From positions 1 to 64,000 of the forward strand of contig NZ_PGLR01000007.1 of NCBI RefSeq assembly GCF_002803095.1: 64,000 bases of DNA. Reading direction: 5' to 3'. This stretch comes from Pseudomonas sp. ZH-FAD (lineage in GTDB: Bacteria; Pseudomonadota; Gammaproteobacteria; Pseudomonadales; Pseudomonadaceae). Under the pieces are notes generated by a model. It was not told the origin of the DNA. It did no database searches and worked only from the letters and a program-made list of their open reading frames with translations. Positions 33,675-44,231 of the stretch are shown here, piece by piece. Every line of letters starts with the position of its first letter. Positions within the stretch are counted from its first letter, which is position 1. A program made the translations under genes and the position numbers.

Positions 33675-34364
33675 ATGACCGATGATCGCATCAAGCTCGA
33701 AGCCAGCTGGAAACACGCGCTGCGTGAGGAATTCGACAAGCCTTACATGAGCGAGCTGCGTGCGTTCCTGCAGGCGGAGAAGGCGGCCGGCAAGGAAATC
33801 TATCCGCCGGGCCCACTGATCTTCAATGCGCTCAACTCCACGCCGCTGGATCAGGTCAAGGTGGTGATCATCGGCCAGGACCCGTACCACGGTCCCGGTC
33901 AGGCACACGGCCTGTGCTTCTCGGTGCAGCCGGGCGTGCAGACGCCGCCGTCGCTGGTGAATATCTACAAGGAGCTCAAGCGCGACCTCAATATCGACAT
34001 CCCCGCGCACGGCTACCTGCAGAGCTGGGCCGATCAGGGCGTGCTGCTGCTCAACACCTCGCTGACGGTAGAGCGCGCCAACGCCGGCTCGCACGCGGGC
34101 AAGGGCTGGCAGTTCTTTACCGATCGGGTGATCGAAGTGGTCAGCGAGCATCAGCCCAAACTGGTGTTCCTGCTCTGGGGCAGCCACGCGCAGAGCAAAC
34201 AGCGCCTGATCGACCCGACCAAGCACCTGGTGCTGCGTTCACCGCATCCGTCGCCGTTGTCGGCGCATCGCGGTTTCATCGGCAATGGCCATTTCAGTCG
34301 CTGCAACCAGTTCCTCAGCCAGAACGGCATGACGCCCATCGATTGGCGCTTACCGGCGCTCTGA
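33675..34364 (+). CDS. ung: Uracil-DNA glycosylase
   Basis: 229 residues, family A. The catalytic water-activating motif [14 protein letters not shown] is near 60-75, and the leucine-intercalation loop [11 protein letters not shown] near 187-197. It removes uracil from DNA in base-excision repair. The start at 33675 follows a CAGGAAAA site. In PAO1 ung is PA0750, at the end of the same block, as here. Confidence 0.95.
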   Translation: MTDDRIKLEASWKHALREEFDKPYMSELRAFLQAEKAAGKEIYPPGPLIFNALNSTPLDQVKVVIIGQDPYHGPGQAHGLCFSVQPGVQTPPSLVNIYKELKRDLNIDIPAHGYLQSWADQGVLLLNTSLTVERANAGSHAGKGWQFFTDRVIEVVSEHQPKLVFLLWGSHAQSKQRLIDPTKHLVLRSPHPSPLSAHRGFIGNGHFSRCNQFLSQNGMTPIDWRLPAL

Positions 34365-34383
34365 GCCTGCCTCCGAGGCCTGC

Positions 34384-35244
34384 TTAGCGCCGCGCAACTG
34401 CCTGATCAGCCGTGCACTGCTGCGCGGCCAGGTCGGCATGCAGGCTTTGCAAGCGCTTGTCGGCTCGCTCCATCTGTTTTGAGTCGGCCTGGGCGACCAG
34501 GTCGACGATCATCTCGGCCATGGCCTGACGATTCTTCTGGTAGCTGGTCCGGTAGGCGCTGGTGTAGAAACGCTCGCGTTGTTGCAGCAGGGCAGTCATG
34601 CGCGCAGCGAAATCGTCGCCACGGCGTACTTCCAAGGCCTCACGCAGAGCCTGCTGCCAGGCCATGCGGTTTTCCAGCCAGACCTGGTTCTGTTCACCCA
34701 GGCCCTGTGCCCAGCTCTGCACCCGCTCGCGCTGCTCGGGGTTCAGGGTGCCGAACCAGGGTTGCAGGCGCTCCTCCATGCGCTCGGCGCGCCGGTTGAC
34801 CTGCTCCTGCACCGGCGGCTCGAGAAACTCTTCACGCAGCTTGGCGTTCTGCTCGTCCATTGCCGCCAATAGCTGATCGACCTGACGCGGACTGAGGCCA
34901 CGCAGCAGCTCGATGGTGCTGGGGGTTATTTCCACGGCGATGCGCTGCATAGCCTGTTCGAAGTCGGCCAATTGGCTGGCCATCAGCTCGCTGTCACGGC
35001 TGCTCAGCGCCTGCTGACTGCGTTGCAGCCAGTCGAGATAACGCGGCAGCTCGACGCTGCAATGCCAGGCCAGGTGCTCCTGCAGCTGAGGTTTGAGCCA
35101 GGCGCTCTGCTCGCTGGTCAGCGCCACGTAGTCGCCCAGTTTCCACGGGATCAGCCAATCGAGGTTGCGATAGGCCAGGCCGACACGACTGCAGGCGCTC
35201 AGCAGCAGGGTGATGGCCAGTAGCAGGAGCAAAGGCTTGCGCAT
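34384..35244 (-). CDS. DUF6279 family lipoprotein
   Basis: 286 residues from ATG 35244. A lipoprotein signal (LLLLLAITLLLSAC) puts the lipid-anchored Cys near residue 18. The mature part is all helical and Gln/Glu/Arg-rich (QRERVQSWAQGLGEQNQVW), as in the DUF6279 family. Function unknown; probably outer-membrane anchored. It converges on ung with 19 bp between stops. Confidence 0.75.
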   Translation of the reverse strand: MRKPLLLLLAITLLLSACSRVGLAYRNLDWLIPWKLGDYVALTSEQSAWLKPQLQEHLAWHCSVELPRYLDWLQRSQQALSSRDSELMASQLADFEQAMQRIAVEITPSTIELLRGLSPRQVDQLLAAMDEQNAKLREEFLEPPVQEQVNRRAERMEERLQPWFGTLNPEQRERVQSWAQGLGEQNQVWLENRMAWQQALREALEVRRGDDFAARMTALLQQRERFYTSAYRTSYQKNRQAMAEMIVDLVAQADSKQMERADKRLQSLHADLAAQQCTADQAVARR

Positions 35245-35480
35245 GATCGGGGCTCGTGAGGGCAGAGTTGTTGAGACTAATACTCGTCGAGGCTGACGCA
35301 AGAGGGCGGAAATATTCGCTTATGACTTCGCTGGTGTGAGGTTCGGATCGTGGGCAGAAGGGATTCTTTGCATGGATTGGGAAAGTGCGGATTGATACCG
35401 GACTGGTAAGTGCGTGTGTTCTTTTGCGCTATTTACGTCCGGGCAAAGGTCATTGGCGTGTCGATCTTTCGTCTTGGTTT

Positions 35481-36153
35481 CGCCCCTTACGGGCGAGTCA
35501 CTTGATTCGCTGCGCTCACCCTTCGGGCCAGCCTGCGGCTGTTACTTCGCTGCGCTTCGTAGCTCTTGCTTGCCCAAGAGAAAGTAACCAAAGAGAAGGG
35601 CACCCCGACATCCGAGCTAGGCGCCCCCGGCCTGCTGCGCCGGGGTTCCCTCGCTCCATCACCACTCCAGGGGCTCGACCGGATGCGGCCCACCGACGAA
35701 GGGTCATCCCTGGCCCATCGTGGCTCTCGCGACATCCATGTCGCTCAACCCCTTACGCGGCGATTCCACTCGGCCTCCTGAAGGGGATTTGGGCGTCGTC
35801 TGTGAGATCGCGGTGAAAGATCAAAAGCCAGACGCCGCTGAGTTTAATTATGTGGAGATTACGCAAGCTCGCGACCTGGTCCCCTTCAGGAGGCCGAGTG
35901 GAGGTGTTGCGTAGGGGAGCGAGCCGCATGGATGCGGCGAGAGGCTTAAAGGGCCAGGGATGGCCCTTGTAAGCCGGCCCCGGAGCAACGCCGGAGCGAG
36001 GAAACGCAGCGAAGCGGAGTAACAGCCGCAGGCTGGCCCGAAGGGTGAGCAAAGTGAATCAAGTTTCGCGTAGCGAAACCCGGATGTCGGGGTGCCCTTC
36101 TTTGGCACACCTTTCTTGGGCAAGCAAGAAAGGTGTGGCGCCCGTAAGGGGCG
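35481..36153. repeat. Large palindromic element, copy 1 (673 bp)
   Basis: The outer ends are CGCCCCTTACGGGCG and its complement CGCCCGTAAGGGGCG. Moving inward, both arms repeat the same blocks in inverse order: the CTGCGGCTGTTACT/AGTAACAGCCGCAG block, GGGCACCCCGACATCCG, CTCGGCCTCCTGAAGGGG and so on. A central core of about 100 bp is not self-complementary. A second copy in the same core orientation lies at 42808-43392. Confidence 0.8.
35738..35914 (+). CDS. Small ORF in the core of palindromic element 1
   Basis: 58 residues, starting MSLNPLRGDSTRPPEG and running through GVVCEIAVKDQKPDAAEF and NYVEITQAR. It matches the frame at 42974. Across the core the two copies differ mainly at third positions (GAT/GAC, GGC/GGT, GCT/GCC, AAT/AAC, TAT/TAC), and the amino-acid changes are conservative (V/L, K/Q, D/E). 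That pattern suggests selection on this frame. There is no clear ribosome site, so translation is unproven. No known domain. Confidence 0.35.
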   Translation: MSLNPLRGDSTRPPEGDLGVVCEIAVKDQKPDAAEFNYVEITQARDLVPFRRPSGGVA

Positions 36154-36262
36154 CAACCTAAACGCTCAGTGGACTCGGTAATGGATAGTGCCAAGTCAGT
36201 AAGCAATACGCACACAAACTCACTAGTCCAGTGTCAAACGCATCCAAATAGGAATAACCAAT

Positions 36263-36286
36263 AAAAAACCGCCCCGAAGGGCGGTT
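36263..36286 (-). terminator. Terminator of the bra operon
   Basis: Hairpin AACCGCCC-TTCG-GGGCGGTT followed on the minus strand by a T tract; it lies 20 bp beyond the braG stop. Confidence 0.88.
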
Positions 36287-36305
36287 CCGATGTCGCAGGT
36301 ATCGC

Positions 36306-37007
36306 TTAGCCGCCGAGGTAGGCGTCGCGTACCTTGGGATCGTTGAGCAGCTCTTCACCGCTGCCGCGCATGACGATGTGGCCGTTCTCCAGCACGTAAC
36401 CGCGATCAGCCAGCTTCAGCGCCTGGTTGGCGTTCTGCTCGACCAGGAACACGGTCACGCCGTCTTTGCGCAGTTGCTCGATGATGTCGAAGATCTGCTG
36501 GATGATGATCGGCGCCAGACCCAGCGACGGCTCGTCGAGCAGCAGCAGGTTGGGCTTGCTCATCAAGGCACGACCGATGGCGAGCATCTGCTGCTCGCCG
36601 CCGCTCATGGTGCCGGCGCGCTGGGCGAAGCGTTCCTTCAGACGCGGGAACAGGTGCAGGACCTTGTCCAGTTGCTCCTGATTGTCCGCCTTGTCGCCGA
36701 AGAAGCCGCCCATGGCCAGGTTTTCTTCGACGGTCAGGCGGGCGAACACGCGACGGCCTTCCGGCACGATGGCGATGCTCTTGCGCATGATCTCCGGGGT
36801 ATCCATGCCCACCAGCTCTTCACCCATATAGCGGATGCTGCCGCTGGTGGCGCGCGGGTTGCCGCACAGGGTCATGAGCAGGGTCGACTTGCCGGCACCG
36901 TTGGCGCCGATCAGGGTGACGATCTCGCCTTTCTGCACTTCGATGCTGACGTCGTGCAGGGCCTGGATCTTGCCGTAGAAGGTTGAGACGTTGTTGAAGC
37001 TGAGCAT
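36306..37007 (-). CDS. braG: Branched-chain amino acid ABC transporter ATP-binding protein BraG/LivF
   Basis: 233 residues. Walker A GANGAGKST, signature MSGGEQQM, Walker B LLLLDEPSLGLAP, H-loop VEQN: the LivF class, which has VEQNA instead of the usual histidine. It pairs with BraF to power uptake of Leu, Ile and Val. Last gene of braCDEFG, 3 bp after braF. Confidence 0.94.
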   Translation of the reverse strand: MLSFNNVSTFYGKIQALHDVSIEVQKGEIVTLIGANGAGKSTLLMTLCGNPRATSGSIRYMGEELVGMDTPEIMRKSIAIVPEGRRVFARLTVEENLAMGGFFGDKADNQEQLDKVLHLFPRLKERFAQRAGTMSGGEQQMLAIGRALMSKPNLLLLDEPSLGLAPIIIQQIFDIIEQLRKDGVTVFLVEQNANQALKLADRGYVLENGHIVMRGSGEELLNDPKVRDAYLGG

Positions 37008-37010
37008 GGA

Positions 37011-37778
37011 TTACGCCTCCCCCAGATAGGCTTTGATCACGTCCGGGTTGTTGCGGATGTCGTCCGGCGTGCCGTCGGCCAGGGGAGTGCCCTGGTTGAT
37101 CACGTAGATGTGGTCGGAAATGCTCATCACCAGCTTCATGTCGTGCTCGATCAGCAGCACGGTGACATTGTGCTCGTCACGCAGCACGCTGATCAGGGCT
37201 TTCAGGTCTTCGGTTTCACGCGGGTTGAGACCGGCGGCCGGCTCGTCGAGCATGAGGATGCTCGGGCGCGTCATCATGCAGCGGGCGATTTCCAGGCGAC
37301 GCTGCTGACCATAGGCCAGGGTACCGGCGCTACGGTTGGCGAAGTCCACCAGGTTGACCTGCTCCAGCCAGTAGGCGGCGAAGTCCATGGCCTCGCGTTC
37401 GCTACGGCGAAACCCCGGGGTCTTGAACAGGCCGGCCAGGTAGCCGGTATTGAGGTGGCGATGCTGGGCCACCAGCAGGTTTTCCACCGCCGTCATGTCC
37501 TTGAACAGACGTACGTTCTGGAAGGTCCGTACCACGCCCTTGCGGGCGATCTTGTGGCCAGGCAGGCCTTCGATCGCTTCGCCATTGAGGCGGATGCTGC
37601 CGGAGCTCGGCTGGTAGAAGCCGGTCAGGCAGTTGAATACGGTGGTCTTGCCGGCGCCGTTCGGGCCGATCATCGAGACCACCTGCTTTTCCTTGACGTT
37701 CAGGCCCACCCCGTTGACGGCCAGCAGGCCGCCGAAACGCATGGACAGGCCGCTTACTTCGAGAATCGTGCGGCTCAT
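37011..37778 (-). CDS. braF: Branched-chain amino acid ABC transporter ATP-binding protein BraF/LivG
   Basis: 255 residues. Walker [10 protein letters not shown], signature in [15 protein letters not shown], Walker [14 protein letters not shown] and H-loop LIEHD. Partner of BraG. The start overlaps the braE stop by 4 bp. Confidence 0.94.
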   Translation of the reverse strand: MSRTILEVSGLSMRFGGLLAVNGVGLNVKEKQVVSMIGPNGAGKTTVFNCLTGFYQPSSGSIRLNGEAIEGLPGHKIARKGVVRTFQNVRLFKDMTAVENLLVAQHRHLNTGYLAGLFKTPGFRRSEREAMDFAAYWLEQVNLVDFANRSAGTLAYGQQRRLEIARCMMTRPSILMLDEPAAGLNPRETEDLKALISVLRDEHNVTVLLIEHDMKLVMSISDHIYVINQGTPLADGTPDDIRNNPDVIKAYLGEA

Positions 37779-39030
37779 CGCTTCAGCTCCAGGTGGGGAC
37801 GTTGCATCGGCAGCAACCCTTGCGGGCGCCAGATCATCATGAAGATCATGACCAGACCGAAGAACAGCATGCGGTACTCGCTCAGCTCACGCATCTCCTG
37901 CAGCATCACCATGATGATGGCGGCGAGGATCACGCCCAGCTGCGAGCCCATGCCACCCAGCACGACGATGGCGAGGATCATCGCCGACTCGATGAAGGTG
38001 AACGACTCCGGCGTCACCAGACCCTGACGGGCAGCGAAGAAGCTGCCGGCGAAACCGGCCAGGCTGGCACCGATGGTGAAGGCCGAGAGCTTGATCACGG
38101 TGGGGTTCAGGCCCAGCGCGCGGCAGGCGATCTCGTCCTCGCGCAGGGCTTCCCAGGCACGGCCGATCGGCATGCGTAGCAGGCGGTTGACCAGGAACAG
38201 GGTCAGCAGCACCAGCAGCAGGGCGATCAGGTAGAGGAAGATCACCTTGTACTGCGAGTTGTAGGCGATTTCGAAGTAGCCATGGAAGGTCGGCATGTCG
38301 GCCGGCACACGGCGCTCGAAGGACAGACCGAACAGGGTCGGCTTGTTCTCGTTGGCGATGCTCAGGCCGTTGGGGCCGCCGGTGTACTCGGTCAGGTTGC
38401 GCAGCAGGATACGGATGATCTCGCCGAAACCGAGGGTCACGATGGCCAGGTAGTCACCGCGCAGGCGCAGCACCGGGAAGCCCAGCAAGAAGCCGAACAG
38501 CGCCGCCATCATGCCGGCCAGCGGCAGGCAGATCCAGAAGCCCAGGCCGAAGTAATGGGCCAGGATCGCATAGCTGTAGGCACCGACGGCGTAGAAACCG
38601 ACGTAACCCAGGTCGAGCAGACCGGCCAGACCCACCACGATGTTCAGGCCAAGGCCGAGCATCACGTAGATTAGGATCAGCGTGGCGATATCCACCGAAC
38701 CGCGGCTGGCGAAGAACGGCCACACCAGCGCCACCATGACCATCGCCAGAATGATCCAGCGCTGGGTGGAGGGCAGGGTGAGGAAGTTGCCAATCTGACC
38801 GGAGCCACTGGGCAGCTTGGGCAGTTTGGCCCAGGTCGGAGTCAGCCGGTCACGCAGCAATTGCCAGAGGAAGATCAGCGTAGCGGCGCCGCCGATGCAC
38901 CAGAGTTCGAAGGCGGTGGCACCTTCCACGCGCAGGCTGATGCCGACGGTGGAGAGTTTCAGGCCCAGTACCGGGTAGGAGATGATCAGCACCAGCAGGG
39001 CGCTGAAAATCGCGGATTTGATGTTCCGGC

Positions 39031-39034
<4 letters not shown>
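37775..39034 (-). CDS. braE: Branched-chain amino acid ABC transporter permease BraE/LivM
   Basis: 419 residues with about ten hydrophobic segments and the permease loop RIGRAW-like [16 protein letters not shown] that contacts the ATPases. An N-terminal extension of about 90 residues before the conserved core is normal for LivM. Overlaps braD by 4 bp and braF by 4 bp, indicating tight coupling. Confidence 0.93.
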
Positions 39035-39954
<920 letters not shown>

Positions 39955-40025
39955 TGCCTAACTCCTGGGCGCTTGCGTAAAGCGGCGCTTGTGGCGCAGC
40001 GCGAGGCCGGAATTCTTCTAATAAA

Positions 40026-40055
40026 CAAAGCCCACTGCTCGCGCAGTGGGCTTTG
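40026..40055 (-). terminator. Hairpin between braC and braD (partial terminator)
   Basis: CAAAGCCCACTG/CAGTGGGCTTTG stem with a short T-rich tail on the minus strand. It lies 15 bp past the braC stop inside the operon, so it probably lowers transcription into the membrane genes relative to the binding protein. Confidence 0.75.
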
Positions 40056-40070
40056 GCTCAGACAGGAAGC

Positions 40071-41192
40071 TTACTTGGCTTCGGACTTGGTGCCGTCCTG
40101 GTGCCACTCGTACACCACGAAGCTGAAGTCCTTCAGGTCACCCTTCTCGTCGAAGCCCAGGGTGCCGGTGGGGGTGTCGAAGCTGTTGGAACGCAGGGCA
40201 GCCGCTACCTTGGTGGTATCGGTGTCGCCGGCTTTCTCGATGCCTTCGGCAATGACCTGAACGGCAGCATAGGCCGGGAACACGAACGGACCGCTCGGGT
40301 CTTCGTTCTTGGCCTTGAAGGCCTCGACCAGCGCCTGGTTCTTCGGATCCTGGTCGAAGGACTTCGGCAGGGTGACCAGCAGGCCTTCGGAAGCCGGGCC
40401 GGCGATGGCCGAGATTTCCTTGTTACCCACACCTTCCGGGCCCATGAACTTGACGTTCAGGCCGCGCTCTTTGGTCTGGCGCAGCAGCAGGCCCAGCTCC
40501 GGGTGGTAGCCGCCGTAGTAGACGAAGTCGACGCCAGCCTGGTTGAGCTTGGCGATCAGCGCCGAGAAGTCCTTGTCGCCGGCGTTGATGCCTTCGAACA
40601 GGGAAACCTTCACGCCTTTGCCTTCCAGGGTCTGCTTGACCGCGGTGGCGATACCTTCACCGTACTGCTGCTTGTCGTGAATGACAGCGACGTTCTTCGG
40701 CTTGACATGGTCGGCGATGAAGTTACCGGCGGTCGGGCCTTGCAGGCTGTCCAGACCGATGGTGCGGAAGACCAGCTCGTAGCCACGGGCGGTGATGTCC
40801 GGGCTGGTGGAGGCCGCGGTGATCATCAGGATGCCTTCGTCTTCGTAGATGTCGGAAGCCGGCTGAGTGGAGCTGGAGCACAGGTGGCCAACCACGAACT
40901 TGACGCCGTCGTTGACGATCTTGTTGGCAACGGCAACGGCTTGTTTCGGATCGCACGCGTCGTCGTAGACCACGCCTTCGAGCTGGGCGCCGTTGACGCC
41001 GCCGGCTTTGTTGATCTGTTCGATGGCCATTTTGGCGCCGATGAATTGCATCTCGCCGTACTGAGCAACGGCACCGGTCACCGGACCGGCCAGACCGATC
41101 TTGATGTTGTCGGCCGCCATCGAATAGCTGGCCGCCCCCGCCAGTGCCATTGCCGCGAACAGCTTGGAAATCTGCTTAGTAGCCTTGTTCAT
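40071..41192 (-). CDS. braC: Branched-chain amino acid binding protein BraC/LivJ
   Basis: 373 residues with a signal peptide (MNKATKQISKLFAAMALAGA, cleavage near SMA-AD, about residue 26). Type I periplasmic binding fold with IKIGLAGPVTGAVAQYG, the Cys pair region GVVYDDACDPKQAV and VVGHLCSSSTQPAS, and YYGGYHPELGLLLRQ. It captures Leu/Ile/Val (and possibly Ala/Thr) for BraDEFG. The start at 41192 begins the signal peptide; the longer upstream frame is not credible. Confidence 0.94.
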   Translation of the reverse strand: MNKATKQISKLFAAMALAGAASYSMAADNIKIGLAGPVTGAVAQYGEMQFIGAKMAIEQINKAGGVNGAQLEGVVYDDACDPKQAVAVANKIVNDGVKFVVGHLCSSSTQPASDIYEDEGILMITAASTSPDITARGYELVFRTIGLDSLQGPTAGNFIADHVKPKNVAVIHDKQQYGEGIATAVKQTLEGKGVKVSLFEGINAGDKDFSALIAKLNQAGVDFVYYGGYHPELGLLLRQTKERGLNVKFMGPEGVGNKEISAIAGPASEGLLVTLPKSFDQDPKNQALVEAFKAKNEDPSGPFVFPAYAAVQVIAEGIEKAGDTDTTKVAAALRSNSFDTPTGTLGFDEKGDLKDFSFVVYEWHQDGTKSEAK

Positions 41193-41488
41193 GAGTGCTC
41201 CACTCTTTGTGTTTTTCGTTGTTGTAGTTCTTGCGGCCGAAGCTGCAGAACCGGGTCCGTTACCCCGGTAATGCCTCCGGCAACTGTACCGGAACAGTGT
41301 AGAGCGCGGATTTGCGCCTTGAAAAGCCGGCAGCTGGAGGCGAAACGTGGGGTTGTCGCTAAATTGCAAGGAATGTATAGAAAAACGGCGTGGCCTGGGT
41401 CGGCTGGCGAGCGTCGCGCGGTTGCCAGGGCAGTTGCCGACGCTATCATTGCGCGCCTGCATTCAAAGCCATCGACACGGGACACACC
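41193..41488. other. Divergent intergenic region braC / DUF2288 gene
   Basis: About 296 bp without a gene. It should contain the braC promoter and leader on the left and the DUF2288 promoter on the right. No clear operator or riboswitch was recognised. Confidence 0.4.
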
Positions 41489-41806
41489 ATGACGGATCAA
41501 TCTAGCACCCTCTATGCCAAGCTGCTCGGTGAGACAGCGCCGATTCGTTGGCAGGAACTGCAGCCGTTCTTCGCTCGCGGTGCGCTACTCTGGGTCGAGG
41601 GTAGTCAGGATCTGGTGGCGGTCGCGCAGGCTGTGGCCGAGAACGATCAGGCTCGAGTCGCGCAATGGATGAACCAAGGCCTGCTGTGCAAGCTCGAAGA
41701 TTCACGTGCCGAAGATCTGCTCTCGCGTGACCCGCAGTTGTGGGCAGTCGTGGTTGCCCCCTGGGTGCTGGTACAGGAAAGGGCAGGAGATTCGAACCTG
41801 CACTGA
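41489..41806 (+). CDS. DUF2288 family protein
   Basis: 105 residues starting MTDQSSTLYAKLLGETAPI, with WQELQPFFARGALLWVEG and a C-terminal LWAVVVAPWVLVQER. This pattern fits the DUF2288 family, of unknown function. Cytosolic, acidic. Divergent from braC; followed by a hypothetical gene. Confidence 0.75.
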   Translation: MTDQSSTLYAKLLGETAPIRWQELQPFFARGALLWVEGSQDLVAVAQAVAENDQARVAQWMNQGLLCKLEDSRAEDLLSRDPQLWAVVVAPWVLVQERAGDSNLH

Positions 41807-41900
41807 AATGGCGCGCTGCAGGCTGTGAGCAGCGAGCTAGACTCTTCGCACGCTCCCGTGAGGGAGTTTTTCGCAGCGTCACGGCAAAGGAGTGAGCCCC

Positions 41901-42272
41901 ATGTTCGAACCTGGTCACCTGCATCGCAGCAATCCGCCTGGCCTGGGCGGGCAACCCGGTTACAGCATCGATTTCTACTACGAGGTGCGCAAGGATTCGC
42001 AAGAAGGGCCCATGCTGCATGGGCGCCTGGTTGGCGAGATAGAGGGCCGGGCATTCGAGGAAGTGTTTGAAATGCACCGCGATACCGCGTTCAACTTCGC
42101 CAGCGTGATTTCCCGGCTGGTGGCCAAGCATGGCCTGCCGCCCAACCATAGCCCGATCATGCGGGCGCATGCCGAATACGATGCGATCTTCGAGGACATT
42201 CGCGCCAAGCTGCACGCCAAGCCGGGTGAAGCGGTGGACCTCGATCACCTGGAGCGCGACGGTCTGACGTGA
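41901..42272 (+). CDS. Conserved hypothetical protein (PA1076-like)
   Basis: 123 residues from ATG 41901, 8 bp after an AAAGGAG; an in-frame GTG at 41892 overlaps that site and is unlikely. Contains YYEVRKDSQEGPMLHGRLVGEIEG and FEEVFEMHRDTAFNFA. I know it only as a conserved Pseudomonas protein near the bra genes. No signal peptide. Confidence 0.7.
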   Translation: MFEPGHLHRSNPPGLGGQPGYSIDFYYEVRKDSQEGPMLHGRLVGEIEGRAFEEVFEMHRDTAFNFASVISRLVAKHGLPPNHSPIMRAHAEYDAIFEDIRAKLHAKPGEAVDLDHLERDGLT

Positions 42273-42293
42273 TCCTCTGGCTGTTCGAGGACG

Positions 42294-42325
42294 AAAAAAA
42301 ACCGGATTCCAGGATCCGGTTTTTT
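42294..42325. terminator. Bidirectional terminator between hypothetical gene and bfd
   Basis: AAAAACCGGAT/ATCCGGTTTTT stem with A and T tracts, between the two convergent genes. Confidence 0.88.
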
Positions 42326-42341
42326 CATTCTCGGTCGTGCG

Positions 42342-42560
42342 TCAGGCCGCGACGAAACCTGCAGGGTAGGCCAGCGAGGCTTGGCTGCTCTGGACTTCGG
42401 CGATGGTTTCGCGCACGACCTGCTTGGCCAGGCAAGCGCACTTGCCGCACTGGCTGGCGATGCCGAGCGTGCCGCGCACTTCACGGTAGCTGCAGCAGCC
42501 CTCGTAGACCGCATCGCGGATTTGAGTATCGGTGACACCTTCACAGAGGCAGACGTACAT
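42342..42560 (-). CDS. bfd: Bacterioferritin-associated ferredoxin
   Basis: 72 residues from ATG 42560. The [2Fe-2S] ligands are in YVCLCEGVTD (Cys 4 and 6) and SQCGKCAC, with the conserved YREVRGTLGIASQCG segment. Bfd donates electrons to bacterioferritin to release stored iron. Upstream lies a Fur-box-like sequence, in line with induction in low iron. The frame begins two codons earlier with TTG, but ATG is preferred. Confidence 0.92.
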   Translation of the reverse strand: MYVCLCEGVTDTQIRDAVYEGCCSYREVRGTLGIASQCGKCACLAKQVVRETIAEVQSSQASLAYPAGFVAA

Positions 42561-42604
42561 AAGCAAGGCTCGTCTTGGTGGTTCTGTTCGATGGACCGGA
42601 TACT

Positions 42605-42626
42605 AATGTTAATGAGAATGCTTGTC
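42605..42626 (-). promoter_or_regulatory. Fur-box-like site upstream of bfd
   Basis: AATGTTAATGAGAATGCTTGTC (plus strand) resembles the Fur consensus of GATAAT repeats and overlaps the likely promoter, about 45 bp upstream of the bfd start. Confidence 0.65.
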
Positions 42627-42807
42627 AAAGATCGATTGCGAATGCTCGCATCTCCTGACGAACGGTGCAGCTGCCGTTAGGGTTCGGGGAGAGAAAGGTC
42701 TTTGCGTTTTCGCGGGGAGGATGCGTTCGATACCGGACTGGCAATTACGTGTTAGCTGTCGATGACTTGGCACTCTCCATTAACACGCCGCCTGGCCTGA
42801 TGGGTTT

Positions 42808-43392
42808 CGCCCCTTACGGGCGACTCACTTTCTTTGCTTGTGCAAAGAAAGTAAGCAAAGAAACACACCCCTGCATACGGCCCCGGCTGCGCCGGGGTTC
42901 CCTCGCTCCATCACCGCTCCAGGGGCACGCTGCGAAGGGCCATCCATGGCCCATCGCAGCTCTCGCGACATCCATGTCGCTCAACCCCTTCCGCGGCGAT
43001 TCCACTCGGCCTCCTGAAGGGGACTTGGGTGTCGTCTGTGAGATCGCGCTTCAAGAGCAAAAGCCAGACGCCGCCGAGTTTAACTACGTGGAGATTACGC
43101 AAGCTCGCGCCCCGGTCCCGTCAGGAGGCCGAGTGGAGGTGTCGCGTAGGGGGATGAGCCGCATGGATGCGGCAAAAGGCTTAATGGGCCAGGGATGGCC
43201 CATGTAAGTCGGCCCCCGGAGCGGCGCCGGAGCGAGGGGAGTTGAGCGAAGCGAAACCCGGATGTCGGGGTGCCCTTCTCTTTGGTTACTTTCTCTTGGG
43301 CAAGCAAGAGCTACGAAGCGCAGCGAAGTAACAGCCGCAGGCTGGCCCGCAGGGTGAGCGTAGCGAATCAAGTGACTCGCCCGTGAGGGGCG
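42808..43392. repeat. Large palindromic element, copy 2 (585 bp)
   Basis: Ends CGCCCCTTACGGGCG and CGCCCGTGAGGGGCG. The arms mirror each other (GAAAGTAAGCAAAG and TTTGGTTACTTTC, GGCCCATC/GATGGCCC, CTCGGCCTCCTGAAGGGG). The core is the same as in 35481-36153 and in the same orientation, but the arms differ more. Confidence 0.8.
42974..43207 (+). CDS. Small ORF in the core of palindromic element 2
   Basis: 77 residues beginning MSLNPFRGDSTRPPEGDL, then GVVCEIALQEQKPDAAEF and NYVEITQAR, after which it diverges from copy 1 because of an indel in the right arm. See 35738-35914 for the substitution pattern. No ribosome site is evident. Confidence 0.33.
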   Translation: MSLNPFRGDSTRPPEGDLGVVCEIALQEQKPDAAEFNYVEITQARAPVPSGGRVEVSRRGMSRMDAAKGLMGQGWPM

Positions 43393-43501
43393 AAACCAAA
43401 ACGAAGGATCGACACGCCAATGATCTTTGCCCGGATATAAATAGCGCAAAAGAACACACAAACTTGCCAGTCCGGTGCCAACTAAAACTATGCGAAGAAC
43501 C

Positions 43502-43529
43502 AAAAAAAACCGGCAGACGCCGGTTTTTT
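43502..43529 (-). terminator. Terminator of the pyrC-rnt operon
   Basis: AAAACCGGC-AGAC-GCCGGTTTT with a T tract on the minus strand, about 28 bp past the rnt stop. Confidence 0.88.
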
Positions 43530-43556
43530 CATGGGGTTCGATCACCGCGCAGAGTC

Positions 43557-44231
43557 TTACTGATCGAATTCGTCCCAGCCGCCCATTTCCTTCCAGCGAT
43601 TGACGATGCCGCAGAACAGCTCGGCGGTCTTCTCGGTGTCGTAGCGTGCCGAGTGTGCTTCCTTGCCGTCGAACTCGATACCGGCAGTCTGGCAGGCCTT
43701 GGCCAGTACGGTCTGGCCGTAGGCGAGGCCGGCGAGGGTCGCGGTGTCGAAGCTGGAGAAGGGGTGGAAGGGGTTGCGCTTGATGCCGCAACGGGCCACC
43801 GCCGCATTGAGGAAGCCCAGGTCGAAGCTGCTGTTATGACCGACCAGAATCGCGCGCTTGCAGCCAGCCGATTTGATCGACTTGCGCAGGCCCTTGAAGA
43901 TTTCGCCCAGCGCGTGCTCTTCGCTCACTGCCATGCGCAGCGGGTGGTCGAGCTTGATGCCGGTGAATTCCAGCGCGGCTTGTTCGATGTTGGCGCCTGC
44001 GAAGGGTTCGATGCGGAAGAAGTGGGTGTTATCTGGATAAAGAAAGCCGCTTTCGTCCATGGCGATGGTGGTCGCGGCGATTTCCAGCAAGGCATCGGTG
44101 GCGCAGTTGAAGCCGCCGGTCTCTACATCCACCACAACCGGCAGATAACCGCGAAAGCGCGCCGCCATGGGCGTGCGCGGGCCGGACGGCAGGCTGGGTT
44201 CGAGTTCGTCGTCGTAGTTGTCTTCGCTCAC
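43557..44231 (-). CDS. rnt: Ribonuclease T
   Basis: 224 residues from a GTG at 44231 that overlaps the pyrC stop (GTGA), giving the usual RNase T length. DEDD exonuclease motifs: [10 protein letters not shown] (Asp, Glu), [14 protein letters not shown] and [14 protein letters not shown]. It trims 3' ends of tRNA and other stable RNAs as a homodimer. Operon with pyrC, as in P. aeruginosa. Confidence 0.93.
   Translation of the reverse strand: MSEDNYDDELEPSLPSGPRTPMAARFRGYLPVVVDVETGGFNCATDALLEIAATTIAMDESGFLYPDNTHFFRIEPFAGANIEQAALEFTGIKLDHPLRMAVSEEHALGEIFKGLRKSIKSAGCKRAILVGHNSSFDLGFLNAAVARCGIKRNPFHPFSSFDTATLAGLAYGQTVLAKACQTAGIEFDGKEAHSARYDTEKTAELFCGIVNRWKEMGGWDEFDQ

Larger units (their letters stand above)
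35245..36305. other. Long intergenic region dominated by a large palindromic element
   Basis: 1061 bp between the DUF6279 gene and braG. 35245-35480 shows no convincing gene. The palindromic element fills 35481-36153, then a terminator for the bra operon lies at 36263-36286. Several predicted frames inside the palindrome are consequences of the repeat arms and are not called. Confidence 0.6.
42627..43556. other. Long intergenic region with palindromic element copy 2
   Basis: About 930 bp between the bfd promoter and the rnt stop. 42627-42807 shows no gene. 42808-43392 is the large palindrome. A terminator for rnt lies at 43502-43529. Confidence 0.6.

Noticed and set aside
32724-34226. 500-residue frame extending the HDOD gene upstream
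   Set aside because: Its first 230 residues are antisense to ung and lack HDOD features; the start at 33536 is preferred.
35385-36358. Several 60-140-residue frames inside and around palindromic element 1
   Set aside because: They derive from the mirrored arms and do not keep a conserved frame, except the core frame reported separately.
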